A program made the position numbers and the translations under genes. The notes below the pieces were generated by a model. The model did no database searches. It was not told where the DNA came from and saw only the letters and a program-made list of their open reading frames with translations. A DNA stretch of 49,808 nt from a virus: the IMG/VR virus record IMGVR_UViG_3300035698_003983, positions 1 through 49,808 of that record; one strand, 5' to 3'. Shown here one piece after another: positions 1-8,236 of the stretch; within the stretch, counting starts at the first letter, position 1, and each line of letters starts with the position of its first letter.

Positions 1-1217
1 GGGATCTGTTGAACGAGGCCGTTGTATTTGTAAAACTCACCAGTTCCCATCCATAGGACTTCGTCACCAATAGACACTGCTGCGTTTGGTCCCGCGATCG
101 TGGTGCCCGAGGCAAGCTCATTGACGCCAAATGTAAAAGGTGGGCCGGTAAACTGCAAACCGTGCACGGATGAGTCGGTGATAACTAGCGTCAAGTTGCG
201 AGTGGGCACAGCCGTAATGATTTCGCTACCCGACCCGATACGCAAAGAACCCGCAGTGTTGTCTGCTCGAGACTCCCAGTCAGTAATGCTTTCTTGGGAT
301 GAGAACCTAATAAGCAAAGGGTCAAGAACGCCGGCATCGGTCTCGCTGTCCACACCGAAAGCCACCATGTGCCTGTCGCGCTCAGACAAAACAAGAAGGT
401 TCACTGTCGTAGGTACAGTGTTTGCGCCACCTAATGTGCTGATGTTTACGCCGCGGGAGTTAAAGCCGTCGGTGCGGTTCCAATAGTACACGCCGCCGCC
501 TCTTGGAGCAAAAACAAGATCCTCTCCAAAATTTGCGTGCGTCCAAATACGGAGCTGCGCGCCCACAACGGTTGTTGATGAGGCAGCTCCCCAACCGTCG
601 GACCCCCAAGTTCCTGCGCCCCAACCTGTTCCAACCACAGATGTGTCAAGGCCCGTATTGACTTGGTAGGCCCCCACGGTCGAAGAGCCGCCGTTCCCCG
701 TGTCGCTGGCGTTGGCTGTGACTGCCGCCTCAATCCGGTAAGTGTCCGTATCTACGACACTTGTGACCTGATATTCCAAATTAAGAACCGGCGCGGTAAC
801 GACGCCCCCGAGAGACACGGCGTCCGTGAAGGTGACAAAGTCGTTCCGAAGGGCCCCATGAGCGGTATCCGTAACGGTGAGCGTGGAGCTTCCGTCAACA
901 GCGGCAAAGGTGACATCGCCAGCAGAGGTGGTGAGACGAATGGGAGTGATGTCGGAGTATCCACCACCTCGACCAAGGTAATACTTTAAGTGTGTCCCAA
1001 CCCCCAGAAGCTGAGTGCCGTCCAGAACGCGCCAACCAAGCAGCGCGCGGCAGGTGCCCAGAAACTGTTTGGCTGAGATCTTAGCCCAACCACCGATAGT
1101 TTCGGGCAGGCCGTCACGAAACCGCACGCGATTGCCGTCAAACCAACCGCCCTCGTTTGTGTAGGCGGTGGTCTCGCGGTTTACACCCGGCTTAAACTGG
1201 AGTTTTGTGAGGGGCAC
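1..1217 (-). CDS. Phage structural (tail) protein, 3' part missing
   Basis: An open frame of 405 codons runs off the left edge. The start is a GTG at 1217, preceded by AGGAGAG four bases upstream. The protein begins VPLTKLQFKPGVNRETTAY and continues with Gly/Thr/Ser-rich beta-type sequence, including short WG-type repeats around residues 190-210 (GWGAGTWGSDGWGAA). The opening 'KLQFKPGVNRE.T.Y.NEGGW.DGNRVRFR.G.PE..GGW' is a pattern I associate with conserved structural proteins of marine podovirus-like phages; the exact role (tail tube, nozzle or baseplate) cannot be told. It is the last visible gene of the leftward structural transcript, downstream of the fibre genes. Confidence 0.75.
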   Translation of the reverse strand, partial: MPLTKLQFKPGVNRETTAYTNEGGWFDGNRVRFRDGLPETIGGWAKISAKQFLGTCRALLGWRVLDGTQLLGVGTHLKYYLGRGGGYSDITPIRLTTSAGDVTFAAVDGSSTLTVTDTAHGALRNDFVTFTDAVSLGGVVTAPVLNLEYQVTSVVDTDTYRIEAAVTANASDTGNGGSSTVGAYQVNTGLDTSVVGTGWGAGTWGSDGWGAASSTTVVGAQLRIWTHANFGEDLVFAPRGGGVYYWNRTDGFNSRGVNISTLGGANTVPTTVNLLVLSERDRHMVAFGVDSETDAGVLDPLLIRFSSQESITDWESRADNTAGSLRIGSGSEIITAVPTRNLTLVITDSSVHGLQFTGPPFTFGVNELASGTTIAGPNAAVSIGDEVLWMGTGEFYKYNGLVQQI

Positions 1218-1245
1218 GCCACTCTCCTGTGAACAAGGTGAGCTA

Positions 1246-1770
1246 TTAGGCCCAGAGACTTTCATCGGTAGCATAATCTTGCGGGATTGGGTCAAGCAAT
1301 TCGATTGCGTCAGACGCGGTGCGAATTGCTTGTAGAGTGGCCCAAATGGCGTCCCCTGCGTCCCATTCCGCAGCCTGTGCAGTGGTCCAGTTAGCTTCCC
1401 CTATCTTGGCGAGAACTGCGGCTTGCGCCGTCAGGTTACGCTGCTTCCACTCGGGCGCGATTGCTAAGATACGACGACCCGCCTCGGTTTTTACCTGCGC
1501 CGTCGTTACGGGCGGGGGCATTAGGGCTTCAAGCTCTTCAGCATCCAACTCAACAACTGACCATTGCTGCGTCCAAATACCTTCAACTAAGGCAGGCGAA
1601 GACTTGACTACTTTTTGGGTAGTATGATCGAAGTCAGGTTTTGCCCACTGACGGACTGTAACGTACAGGTCCAAACTTGGTCGGAAGTTAGGGCTAGGAA
1701 CTGTGCAAAGCGGATCAATGTCCTGCTCTGTCATTTCCAATTCATCCGATAATCTAATAAAAGTGTTCAT
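1246..1770 (-). CDS. Putative tail fibre assembly-like protein
   Basis: A 174-residue protein with a GAGGAAAATTAA leader before its ATG. The middle part (about residues 35-80) carries the YVTVRQWAKPDFD...EGIWTQQWSVVELDAEEL pattern seen in short proteins encoded beside phage fibre genes and often called tail fibre assembly proteins. The C-terminal half (100-174) is Ala/Trp-rich and probably helical. It lies 10 nt downstream of the glycine-rich fibre-tip gene, which suits a chaperone for fibre folding. The assignment rests on pattern and position only. Confidence 0.5.
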   Translation of the reverse strand: MNTFIRLSDELEMTEQDIDPLCTVPSPNFRPSLDLYVTVRQWAKPDFDHTTQKVVKSSPALVEGIWTQQWSVVELDAEELEALMPPPVTTAQVKTEAGRRILAIAPEWKQRNLTAQAAVLAKIGEANWTTAQAAEWDAGDAIWATLQAIRTASDAIELLDPIPQDYATDESLWA

Positions 1771-1780
1771 TTAATTTTCC

Positions 1781-2557
1781 TCATTCATCCGCTGTTCTTG
1801 TTGATGGAAATTGCCGTTCTTCACCGGGCCAGATAATGCGGACTGCCCCGGTAGCCGCCACGCTACCCGTGCTGCCGCCGCCGCCGCCAAAATCTCCTCC
1901 CTCGGCTGTGATACCTCCACCTGTACCCCCGCTGCCGCCAGTGCCTCCGGTCCCTTGTGACGGGGAGCGAGCGACCCCTGCAACCCCTGAAGCACCTTCA
2001 CCTAGCACACCAACGCCGCCACCGCCGCCACCTACTGAGCCGCTTTGACCACCACCGCCGCCACCGCCGCCACCGCCACCGCCATTACCGTTGGTGCCAT
2101 CGGAATTGGTATTGCCACCGCTGCCGCCGTCGCCCGAGTATCCCCCAGCTCCACCGCCGCCGCCCCTTCCCCCTACATTTACCTGGTCGCCGCCTGAACC
2201 GCCGCGGCCGCCTGTGCCATTAAGAACTGCACCGCCGTTGCCCCCGGTGGACCCACCAGCGGCCCCACATGACGTGCCATTAAATGTGCTTGATCCTGCA
2301 ATAGGCCCAACATTTACCACATATGAATTTCCGGGGATCACATCTATATTATTGGCAAAAGCCAAAGCTCCACCGCCGCCGCCGTGAAGCCTGCCGCCCC
2401 CTCTCCCATCGCCGCCGCCGCCCACACACACAACGCTAACCTTTGTTACCCCCGCTGGTGCTACAAAAGAGAAAGTGCCCGGAGTGGTAAAAAGCTCTTG
2501 GCCGGGAGGGGTTAGACCAACCATACCGATTAAAATTTGCTGACTTGGAACGGCCAT
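1781..2557 (-). CDS. Glycine-rich tail fibre / adhesin-type protein
   Basis: About 258 residues. After a short N-terminus (MAVPSQQILIGMVGL) comes a PGTFSFVAPAGVTKVSV motif, the usual opening of the glycine-rich tail-fibre domain, then about 200 residues dominated by Gly with GGGG runs. Such domains are known from phage fibre tips and are thought to fold into glycine-helix bundles. The chosen ATG at 2557 overlaps the stop of the preceding gene as TAATG; an in-frame ATG 30 nt upstream (2587) is possible but has no better ribosome site. The complementary strand gives long proline-rich open frames that are shadows. Confidence 0.7.
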   Translation of the reverse strand: MAVPSQQILIGMVGLTPPGQELFTTPGTFSFVAPAGVTKVSVVCVGGGGDGRGGGRLHGGGGGALAFANNIDVIPGNSYVVNVGPIAGSSTFNGTSCGAAGGSTGGNGGAVLNGTGGRGGSGGDQVNVGGRGGGGGAGGYSGDGGSGGNTNSDGTNGNGGGGGGGGGGGGQSGSVGGGGGGVGVLGEGASGVAGVARSPSQGTGGTGGSGGTGGGITAEGGDFGGGGGSTGSVAATGAVRIIWPGEERQFPSTRTADE

Positions 2558-3531
2558 TACGTGAGCCCCGTTCCAGAAATAATCCATTCAGTTGCGGTCA
2601 ACTTTAACGCCGTGGCAATACCGTTTGCTGCAAGCGTTCGGCTGCCAGTTGCCCCTGCACCAGCAAGGCGCATGGTGTCCGTTGTTATGGCGATCGTAAC
2701 CACACCACCGGAAACCTGATTAACAAAGGTAACAGCGGTTCCAATGGGGAAAGCAACGCTACCGTTTGCTGGAATAGTAAATACTCTAGCTGTGGTGTCT
2801 GCCGTAGGGTGGAGGATATGTTTCCCACTGTCCGCAAGAACAAGAGTGTAAGCTGCGGATTTACTGTTTTGGAGCAATAGGGGAGTCACGCCCGTATCCA
2901 CAGCACCGTCCAAAAGGTTCAATTCGTCAGTGGTGACTGTGGCGCCTTCCAGAATGTTCAACTCGGCAGTGGTGACTGTGGCGCCTTCCAGAATGTTCAA
3001 CTCGGCAGTGGTGACTGTGGCCCCGTCAAGAATGTTCAGCTCAGCAGTGCTGACTGTGGCACCGTCCAAAAGGTTCAATTCGGCGGCTGTGGACGTGACC
3101 CCAAGACTCGCAAGAGTAACCAAGCCCATCTCCACCACGGCCGCCGCGCCGCCCGCTCCGTCAGCGTAAACAGTCGTGCTGGCTCCGTCAGCTATGGTAA
3201 CATTGGCGCCCGAACCTTGAGACAATACGACCTCTTGGCCGGAGTTGTTTACTACAAAATACAACTTATCTTGGTCATTAGGCGAAATCGTAACTGTGTT
3301 AGAGCCGCTCGGCGAACCTCCAAAAACCAGAACTTTGTAATGCCCGTCCGAAAGAGTTCCGTCCGTTGTGGTCAAAGTGTGCGTTGTGCCTGAGAGAGTA
3401 ATAGCACCCACGCCGTTGGTCATACGATCAACAATATCAAAGTTTAGATTTGTGCTGTCTCCCCACAAGCCTGTTTGTTCGCCATTGCCAATTTTCTCAA
3501 GGCCACTGTTTGCGGTGTAGGTACTTGCCAT
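2557..3531 (-). CDS. Tail fibre protein with TAELNxLDGAT repeats
   Basis: A 324-residue structural protein. Residues about 145-205 hold five near-perfect tandem copies of a 12-residue unit of the form (T/S)TAELNILDGATV, a repeat common in phage tail fibre shafts. The N-terminal 30 residues (TYTANSGLEKIGNGEQTGLWGD) are a typical virion-attachment opening of marine phage fibres. The C-terminal part (210-324) is beta-rich and ends in WIISGTGLT, resembling a small phage stabilisation domain. The repeat is mirrored at the DNA level between about 2,930 and 3,090, so copy number may vary. Confidence 0.75.
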   Translation of the reverse strand: MASTYTANSGLEKIGNGEQTGLWGDSTNLNFDIVDRMTNGVGAITLSGTTHTLTTTDGTLSDGHYKVLVFGGSPSGSNTVTISPNDQDKLYFVVNNSGQEVVLSQGSGANVTIADGASTTVYADGAGGAAAVVEMGLVTLASLGVTSTAAELNLLDGATVSTAELNILDGATVTTAELNILEGATVTTAELNILEGATVTTDELNLLDGAVDTGVTPLLLQNSKSAAYTLVLADSGKHILHPTADTTARVFTIPANGSVAFPIGTAVTFVNQVSGGVVTIAITTDTMRLAGAGATGSRTLAANGIATALKLTATEWIISGTGLT

Positions 3532-3585
3532 GGCTTAAGCCTCTATATACGGATCAGGTTTCATTTGAGTATAGCTCGTTGTGGA

Positions 3586-4146
3586 CTACGGCGCAATAGG
3601 GCTCCAAATGTTGCCTGCGCTAGGTACTATTCTCCCCCAAACAAGGACCCCATCTTCGTTGGTTGCAGTCGCTGCTGATAGACCCACAAGGGTCACTATG
3701 GTCCCAGTCCCTGCAAAAGCGGATACAGTTCCGCCTGACGCGACAAGGGCAACACTTTCGACAAATGCACGTTGATTGACCTGCGTAGTGACACTGCCAA
3801 CTTCGCCAACGGCACCGGTGGGCAACGTGACAGGTTGCCCCCACGGACCTTGGCCCCATGAGGACCTGCCCCAACCCTCAAAGGTGGCTAACCCGTCCTG
3901 CCTAATCGACGTCACTAGCGCGGTCGCAGAAACACCTACAAGATTTACTAAGGCTGTGCCAACCGCCGGCGTAGAACCCACCGCTGCTGTGGAAGAAACC
4001 CCCACAATAGTAACGGCGGCCTCAGCAACAACGCTCACGCTTCCGACACCGCCTGTGGCAGAAACGCCAGAGTCCACAGTTGGAATAGCGTTGCCCCATG
4101 GCCCTTGTGACCACGAACCCCTGCTCCATCCACTGCTATCTGTCAT
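3586..4146 (-). CDS. Structural protein with duplicated W-rich motif
   Basis: 186 residues, leader AAGGG before the ATG. The motif WSRGSWSQGPWG near residue 7 recurs as WGRSSWGQGPWG near residue 91, each followed by a Val/Gly/Ala/Thr-rich beta segment with spaced V.GVSATA units, so the protein is an internal duplication. Related W-G-x-G proteins occur among structural genes of marine phages. Probably a minor tail or fibre component; no specific function recognised. Confidence 0.6.
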   Translation of the reverse strand: MTDSSGWSRGSWSQGPWGNAIPTVDSGVSATGGVGSVSVVAEAAVTIVGVSSTAAVGSTPAVGTALVNLVGVSATALVTSIRQDGLATFEGWGRSSWGQGPWGQPVTLPTGAVGEVGSVTTQVNQRAFVESVALVASGGTVSAFAGTGTIVTLVGLSAATATNEDGVLVWGRIVPSAGNIWSPIAP

Positions 4147-4175
4147 TGTAAATCACCCTTACACGGCTGAGCGAC

Positions 4176-4613
4176 CTATGCGATACGAATTATAGCCGCC
4201 GTTGCGTTTGCCGCGGGGAACACAATCTGAAAATCACCCGTGGTTGACGTTTTATCAGCTCCAAAATCCAATACCAATACAGACGGATCGGCAGCCGCCG
4301 TATCATTGTAAATCAAAGCCCCTCGCGCCGTAATCGTGGCTGAGGTAAAAGTGATGTCGTTAAAATCGCCAAACGCCGTGGTCCCGCTTACTGTGGGAGT
4401 GACGTTTGTAAGCGCCCCGCCACCCGCTGCGTAAGATCCCGAGTCACCCACTTCATTTGTGGCTGTGTATGCAGTTGTGGCAGCGTCAAACGATGCGCTG
4501 TTGCTATAGAGCGCCAGCTTAAATGTGTTGCCGGTACTGGCAGTGAAGTTGTGCACGCCTTGCAGGAGTTCCTGCTTGAACGAAGTGCAAAGAAAGTTTC
4601 CCGAAAAGGCCAT
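4176..4613 (-). CDS. Conserved phage structural protein
   Basis: 145 residues starting MAFSGNFLCTSFKQELLQG. The ATG at 4613 has GGAG eight bases upstream and follows the preceding stop by one base; an upstream in-frame ATG at 4658 lies inside the previous gene and lacks a ribosome site. Thr/Ala/Gly-rich beta-type sequence ending in the hydrophobic VFPAANATAAIIRIA. The opening KQELL.GVHNF....NTFKLALY is familiar from hypothetical structural proteins of podovirus-like phages. No known function. Confidence 0.65.
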   Translation of the reverse strand: MAFSGNFLCTSFKQELLQGVHNFTASTGNTFKLALYSNSASFDAATTAYTATNEVGDSGSYAAGGGALTNVTPTVSGTTAFGDFNDITFTSATITARGALIYNDTAAADPSVLVLDFGADKTSTTGDFQIVFPAANATAAIIRIA

Positions 4614-4614
4614 A

Positions 4615-4902
4615 TCAAAGTCTCCGTATGAGGTCGGCCAGCTCAGAATGGCCAGCATCTATAAGTGCACTATACACGGTTGTGCGGTCCGAGGCGATAG
4701 CTTCTCTGATGCAGTGTGTCACCACAGAACTAACCTGCATTTTGTAGGCGCGTGCTTGTTCCCGGATCTCAGGTGGCGCGGTGTCAGCAACAGACACAAT
4801 CTTGTCAGCACAGCGCTCGCCATGCTCCTCTGCGTTTAATCCGCGACCAGAGGTTGTGCGCACCTGCACCATGGGCGTTCCCATTATTCCAACGTTCATC
4901 AT
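4615..4902 (-). CDS. Hypothetical phage protein, 95 aa
   Basis: A small soluble protein, predicted mostly helical in its second half (EIREQARAYKMQVSSVV...LIDAGHSELADLI). It overlaps the preceding adaptor gene by 4 nt (ATGA), which indicates translational coupling in the connector/tail operon. The double ATG (4902, 4899) leaves the start uncertain by one codon. I do not recognise a family function. Confidence 0.6.
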   Translation of the reverse strand: MMNVGIMGTPMVQVRTTSGRGLNAEEHGERCADKIVSVADTAPPEIREQARAYKMQVSSVVTHCIREAIASDRTTVYSALIDAGHSELADLIRRL

Positions 4903-5540
4903 GCCCCTACTTGCCCGTCGTGATAATCATCGCGTTTACTACGCACGTCGATACCTGTCAACTGACTGAGAGCTTCAGCGTACTGCTGGCGGTAGGTCGC
5001 CATAAGATCAGCCTCACCCTTGAGATAAATATAAGCCTCAACGATTGCGCCGTTAAGCAGCACACCCCCCGCGTTTTCACCGAGCCACGAGGTGCCCGAG
5101 TCAACGATAGAAACGGGATCGTAGTAGTAGTGGATCTCGGCGGTGTAATCCACATCTGTTGAGGGAGCGACGATGAAGTTTCCCGGACTGGACAAAACGT
5201 CTCCGTCAAATTGCGCGTAGTATCTAGGAAGCCCTGTCGTCGTGGGGTTCGGGTATGCTTCGCGCAAAAGGTTGACGTCCTTGTCGTACAGGTACGAATA
5301 GTTCCCAGCGGCATCAATCAAAGCAAACGAGAAAACCGACAGAAAATCAGAGGGCCTAGCAACATACTGAGAGCCAGCCGGCACTGTGGCCGTGGCATTC
5401 TTGCGAAGCTCTGGGATCATAACTGTGCGATAGACGCGCTGCTCAGTCTGTTTAACAAAACGCGGGATGTTGCTCACGAACGTAGGTTCGCGGCTCTCGG
5501 TGTAGTCTTGGATCAGCTCCACGAGCTCAGTATAATTCAT
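4899..5540 (-). CDS. Head-tail adaptor protein (SU10 adaptor-like)
   Basis: 213 residues beginning MNYTELVELIQDYTESREPTFVSNIPRFVKQTEQRVYR, the signature opening of the adaptor protein that forms a ring beneath the portal in SU10-like and many marine podophages. The middle (110-165) is beta-rich with tyrosines (EIHYYYDPV), and the C-terminus (170-213) is a helix. AGGAGACTGACCC precedes the ATG. Four bases separate it from the upstream connector-type gene. Confidence 0.7.
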   Translation of the reverse strand: MNYTELVELIQDYTESREPTFVSNIPRFVKQTEQRVYRTVMIPELRKNATATVPAGSQYVARPSDFLSVFSFALIDAAGNYSYLYDKDVNLLREAYPNPTTTGLPRYYAQFDGDVLSSPGNFIVAPSTDVDYTAEIHYYYDPVSIVDSGTSWLGENAGGVLLNGAIVEAYIYLKGEADLMATYRQQYAEALSQLTGIDVRSKRDDYHDGQVGA

Positions 5541-5543
5541 GGG

Positions 5544-5864
5544 TCAGTCTCCTGTAACGACGGTTACGGCGCCCACAGCGCTGGTGATGTAAATCTCGGG
5601 ATGACCAACCGGCCGCCAACCAAATAGGCCAATCGACACCAAGCGGTTTCTATCTGGACGCGGCTCACGGAGCGCCCGCGGATCGCTGATACGCAACCTG
5701 CCCACAAAGTTCTGAGGCTGATCTGGATCGAACACGTCCTTCCCGACCCGCAACCCAGTTCGTTTGCCGTTGACGTATTCATAAACGAGATCTGACAGCA
5801 GATACTGAAAACCCGTTTTGTCGCAAATCCCAATGGCTTTGCTACCCCGTGCAAACTCCCCCAT
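5544..5864 (-). CDS. Conserved phage structural/connector-region protein
   Basis: 106 residues from the ATG at 5864, which overlaps the upstream stop (TGATG) and has GGGAG seven bases away. It contains CDKTGFQYLLSDLVYEYVNGKR, a Cys-x2-aromatic opening like a zinc-ribbon half or a small beta fold, and a proline-rich middle (DPDQPQNFVGRLRISDP). Proteins of this sort sit between two adaptor genes in marine podovirus-like genomes, so a role at the head-tail interface is plausible but unproven. Confidence 0.6.
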   Translation of the reverse strand: MGEFARGSKAIGICDKTGFQYLLSDLVYEYVNGKRTGLRVGKDVFDPDQPQNFVGRLRISDPRALREPRPDRNRLVSIGLFGWRPVGHPEIYITSAVGAVTVVTGD

Positions 5865-6526
5865 CACCACACTCCCGGTGAGAAGAACGTTGGCGACTTG
5901 TCGCGGTCTTCAGCCGCCGCAAGGGCGAACTGCTCGTCGTAGAGTTGCTTTAGGATCAAAACACGGCTGGCCGCCTCGGGCTTCTTCGAGGCAACTCTGA
6001 ACGCCAAACCCGCAACAAGGGCCGGTACAAACCTAGCGGGAACTGGTGCGCCTGCGCCTACGCCAGATGCCAAACCGTCAATCCCAGCAAGTCGATAAAA
6101 GAACAGCTCGTATTTATCGCTGGTGTCAGGCACCGGCCAGAGCGTCATGTTTGTGGTGAGACCCCGATCGATGTAAATCTGAGTGGGCCTGCCCAGCAGA
6201 GCTTTGACGGACTGTGCCGCGTATGTCGAGACGCTGATCCTCGACAGCTCGGTGTCAGTTTGGCTGGTGCCCGTTCCGGTACGCAGCTGGTATTCAATCA
6301 CGTCAATCGTTTCGGCAGGGGCCGCATACGTCGACTGGCCCGCAATCAGCGGTATCGTTCCCGAAACCACTGTAAACAGGTTAAGACCGCGGTTCTGCCA
6401 TTCAAGAGTCAGCAGGTTCAGGCTACGTCGCGCAGAACGCATGTCATAGCCTGAACGCATCTCAACGCCGGCCTGATCGTATGCTTCTTCAAAAAGCTCT
6501 GCAATATCTGGGACAACAACCGGCAT
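5864..6526 (-). CDS. Head-tail connector / adaptor family protein
   Basis: 220 residues, AGGAAGTGATCC before the ATG. An N-terminal helical part (DIAELFEEAYDQAGVEMRSGYDMRSARRSLNLLTLEWQNRGLNLF) is followed by a beta section with a potential virion contact region (residues 60-150) and a C-terminal helical part (160-220). This is the second member of the paired connector genes seen in this phage type. Position between the basic small protein and the other adaptor genes supports a role in closing the head or joining the tail. Confidence 0.6.
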   Translation of the reverse strand: MPVVVPDIAELFEEAYDQAGVEMRSGYDMRSARRSLNLLTLEWQNRGLNLFTVVSGTIPLIAGQSTYAAPAETIDVIEYQLRTGTGTSQTDTELSRISVSTYAAQSVKALLGRPTQIYIDRGLTTNMTLWPVPDTSDKYELFFYRLAGIDGLASGVGAGAPVPARFVPALVAGLAFRVASKKPEAASRVLILKQLYDEQFALAAAEDRDKSPTFFSPGVW

Positions 6527-6529
6527 GGA

Positions 6530-6778
6530 TCACTTCCTAAACTTAGCCGTCTTCTTGGCTATCTTCTTCGGTTGTGCCACAAACTGCTTGCCTTTGCGAG
6601 TACCTTTTTGCTTGGCCTTTGTGGTCGCGGCATATTCGGCAGGGCTGAGCGCATCTCTTGCCTTCTTGGGCAGGTATCGCTCCCCTGTTGCCTTGGCGCC
6701 TTGCGTTGAAGGTTTGCCACTCTTGGTTCCCCAAGACTCCTTCCCCCAACGCTTTAGGCTTTTTTGCGGCTTTTTCAC
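6530..6778 (-). CDS. Small highly basic phage protein, 82 aa
   Basis: Starts at a GTG (6778). About one third of the residues are Lys or Arg. It contains SLKRWGKESWGTKSGKPS and ERYLPKKARDALSPAEYAATT, a conserved block I know from marine phages and giant viruses (DUF5872-like, name from memory). It is the first of five tiny basic proteins encoded in a row to about 8,225. Nucleic-acid binding is likely from composition. The start is weakly supported because only AGGCCT precedes it. Confidence 0.6.
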   Translation of the reverse strand: MKKPQKSLKRWGKESWGTKSGKPSTQGAKATGERYLPKKARDALSPAEYAATTKAKQKGTRKGKQFVAQPKKIAKKTAKFRK

Positions 6779-6782
6779 AGGC

Positions 6783-6959
6783 CTACTTTTTCTTGGCTTT
6801 GCCGCCGCGTTTCATTGGCGTAGGCTTGGCAGCTTTGCCGCCGCGTTTCATTGCCATGGGCATACTGGGTTTCGCCATGGGCATACCGGGTTTCGCCATT
6901 CCCCCACGCATCATCTTCGCAGTGCCGCCGCGCTTCATCGCTTTAGGTTTCATCGCCAT
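6783..6959 (-). CDS. Tiny Met/Lys/Gly repeat protein (MKRGG type), 58 aa
   Basis: A 58-residue gene. The ATG at 6959 has GGAG eight bases upstream and overlaps the end of the previous gene by 17 nt. The protein consists of short repeats: AMKRGGTA, MAKPGMPMAKPSMPMA, AMKRGGKA, PMKRGGKA, ending KKK. Such MKxGG repeat peptides are common but uncharacterised in marine phages; their charge suggests DNA or RNA binding or packaging with the genome. The repeats are visible in the DNA (GCCGCCGCGTTTCATTG, twice). Confidence 0.6.
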   Translation of the reverse strand: MAMKPKAMKRGGTAKMMRGGMAKPGMPMAKPSMPMAMKRGGKAAKPTPMKRGGKAKKK

Positions 6960-7467
6960 TGGTCAGTCTCCGTTTACGGTTAACGACGAGCTCTTCATAC
7001 TCGTCAGTGGGGTACGTTTCATAGTAGCCCAGTTGCACCAGCCTGTCACTAGCCTCAACAACTGTGCGCAAATCTTGAATAAACAGCATAGAGTAGGGTT
7101 CGTCTGTCCCGCTTTCCCACACGTTGTCTGTTAGGAAATCAAGCTCCGCGTCACCTGCGTCGTATTCTGGGTGGAACTGCATACAATGCAGATGCGGGAA
7201 GTCTTCGTGCATCTGTTCAACAAACAGATGGAGAATGGAAATATCTGGTATATTGTAGGACGCCACGACCGTCAGCTCTTTACCTATATTTACGAATGCG
7301 GCGCACTGACGGCGGGACTCAGCGAATATATCATCGGTTTCTACAACAAGGATCGTGTCGTTGCGCCAAGCCTGCTTTGCAAAGGGGCACGCAGGTGTCC
7401 CGCCGAGGTGAGGGTTTGGAACCTCCAGAACCTCACGGGACCAGCTGCGCAGGTCAGCCTCAATCAC
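6943..7467 (-). CDS. Conserved phage protein with CPFAKQAW motif
   Basis: 174 residues from a GTG at 7467, chosen because GGGGGAGG lies six bases upstream; an in-frame ATG at 7503 would overlap the previous gene by 44 nt without a ribosome site. Near the N-terminus is PHLGGTPACPFAKQAW, a motif found in uncharacterised proteins of marine myo- and podophages. The rest is a soluble alpha/beta sequence with HLFVEQMHEDFPHLHCMQFHPEYD. Function unknown; its place among structural genes does not define a role. Confidence 0.6.
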   Translation of the reverse strand: MIEADLRSWSREVLEVPNPHLGGTPACPFAKQAWRNDTILVVETDDIFAESRRQCAAFVNIGKELTVVASYNIPDISILHLFVEQMHEDFPHLHCMQFHPEYDAGDAELDFLTDNVWESGTDEPYSMLFIQDLRTVVEASDRLVQLGYYETYPTDEYEELVVNRKRRLTNGDET

Positions 7468-7660
7468 GGTAGCCTCCCCCAGCCGCTTTGTAGCGCTTGG
7501 CAAGCATCTGTGCTTTGCGGGCGCTCCATTGACCTGCCGACCCGCCCTTGCTGCCCGCCTTTATATCGCCAAACAACCGCTTGCGCATCGTGGGTTTGGT
7601 ATAGTTCCCAGCCTCATTGACCTTGGACTTTGAGGCTGGCTTCTTGGGCGACTTTGCCAT
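7460..7660 (-). CDS. Small basic phage protein, 66 aa
   Basis: Begins MAKSPKKPASKSK at an ATG that overlaps the preceding stop (TAATG at 7660). The C-terminus carries GSAGQWSARKAQMLAKRYKAAGGGY, a short block recurring in phage small proteins. The first 30 residues are Lys/Ser/Pro-rich and likely disordered. It belongs to the run of tiny basic proteins between the lysis genes and the connectors; function unknown. Confidence 0.6.
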   Translation of the reverse strand: MAKSPKKPASKSKVNEAGNYTKPTMRKRLFGDIKAGSKGGSAGQWSARKAQMLAKRYKAAGGGYRD

Positions 7661-7965
7661 TAGCGCATCGTGCCCTTTGTGTGACCCTTCATGCACGCCC
7701 CGTCGCCGCGTGTCACCTTGCCGCCAGCTTTCATATAGCCAACTTTGCCACCGGCTTTCATACCGCCCACGCCAGAAGGTTGGCTAGGTCCGCTAGGTCC
7801 CTCTTTGCTCCCACGCTCGTCTTTTTTATCAGATTGGGCAGCGTTAATCAGCATCGCGAGAGGGCTAATCTTTCCCAGAATACCCCCTATTTTTTTCTTC
7901 GTGACTGGCTTTTTCATCCGATTTCCTTTCAGTTGACTGCCCATCTGGGCTCTTGAGATTGACAT
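7660..7965 (-). CDS. Small basic phage protein with MKAGGKV repeats
   Basis: 101 residues from MSISRAQMGSQLKGNR, an opening recurrent in marine phage small proteins. The ATG at 7965 overlaps the upstream stop as TAATG; an earlier in-frame ATG (7977) lies inside the neighbour. Lys-rich helix (KKPVTKKKIGGILGKI), a short hydrophobic stretch, then the repeats GMKAGGKVG and YMKAGGKVT. Likely nucleic-acid associated from composition only. Confidence 0.6.
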   Translation of the reverse strand: MSISRAQMGSQLKGNRMKKPVTKKKIGGILGKISPLAMLINAAQSDKKDERGSKEGPSGPSQPSGVGGMKAGGKVGYMKAGGKVTRGDGACMKGHTKGTMR

Positions 7966-8225
7966 TAGCAGTTCCACGCTCTCAGGCTCTTGTTGATCCG
8001 GCTATCAGGGTCTTTCGCGGTCTTGGATGACGTGTTCTTGGCCTTCATGCCTGTCATTCTAGCACAAAAGCTCTTGCGGCGAGCACTGTCTTTTTTGGTC
8101 TTTGGCTTGGGGGCGGGCGGCTTGAGGTTCATACCCTGCTTCTTGGCCGAAGCACGCCCCTTGGCGTTAAGCCCACCTTTGGGGTTTTTGCCCGCCTTGC
8201 GAGTCCATGCTGGAGATTTAGCCAT
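7965..8225 (-). CDS. DUF6321-like small basic phage protein
   Basis: 86 residues. The ATG at 8225 has a full AAGGAG seven bases upstream; upstream in-frame starts lack one. It begins AKSPAWTRKAGKNPKGGLNAKGR and ends RINKSLRAWNC, with RRKSFCARMTGM in the middle. This arrangement matches the DUF6321 family of phages (recognised from memory). Two conserved Cys and a high Lys/Arg load suggest a small nucleic-acid-binding fold; no function is established. Confidence 0.65.
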   Translation of the reverse strand: MAKSPAWTRKAGKNPKGGLNAKGRASAKKQGMNLKPPAPKPKTKKDSARRKSFCARMTGMKAKNTSSKTAKDPDSRINKSLRAWNC

Positions 8226-8236
8226 CGCAAAACTCC

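Noticed and set aside
1836-2387. Plus-strand Pro-rich open frames around 1.8-2.4 kb
   Set aside because: Complement of the glycine-rich fibre gene.
2930-3090. Plus-strand repeat frame opposite the tail fibre repeats
   Set aside because: It is the complement of the TAELNxLDGAT array of the fibre gene.
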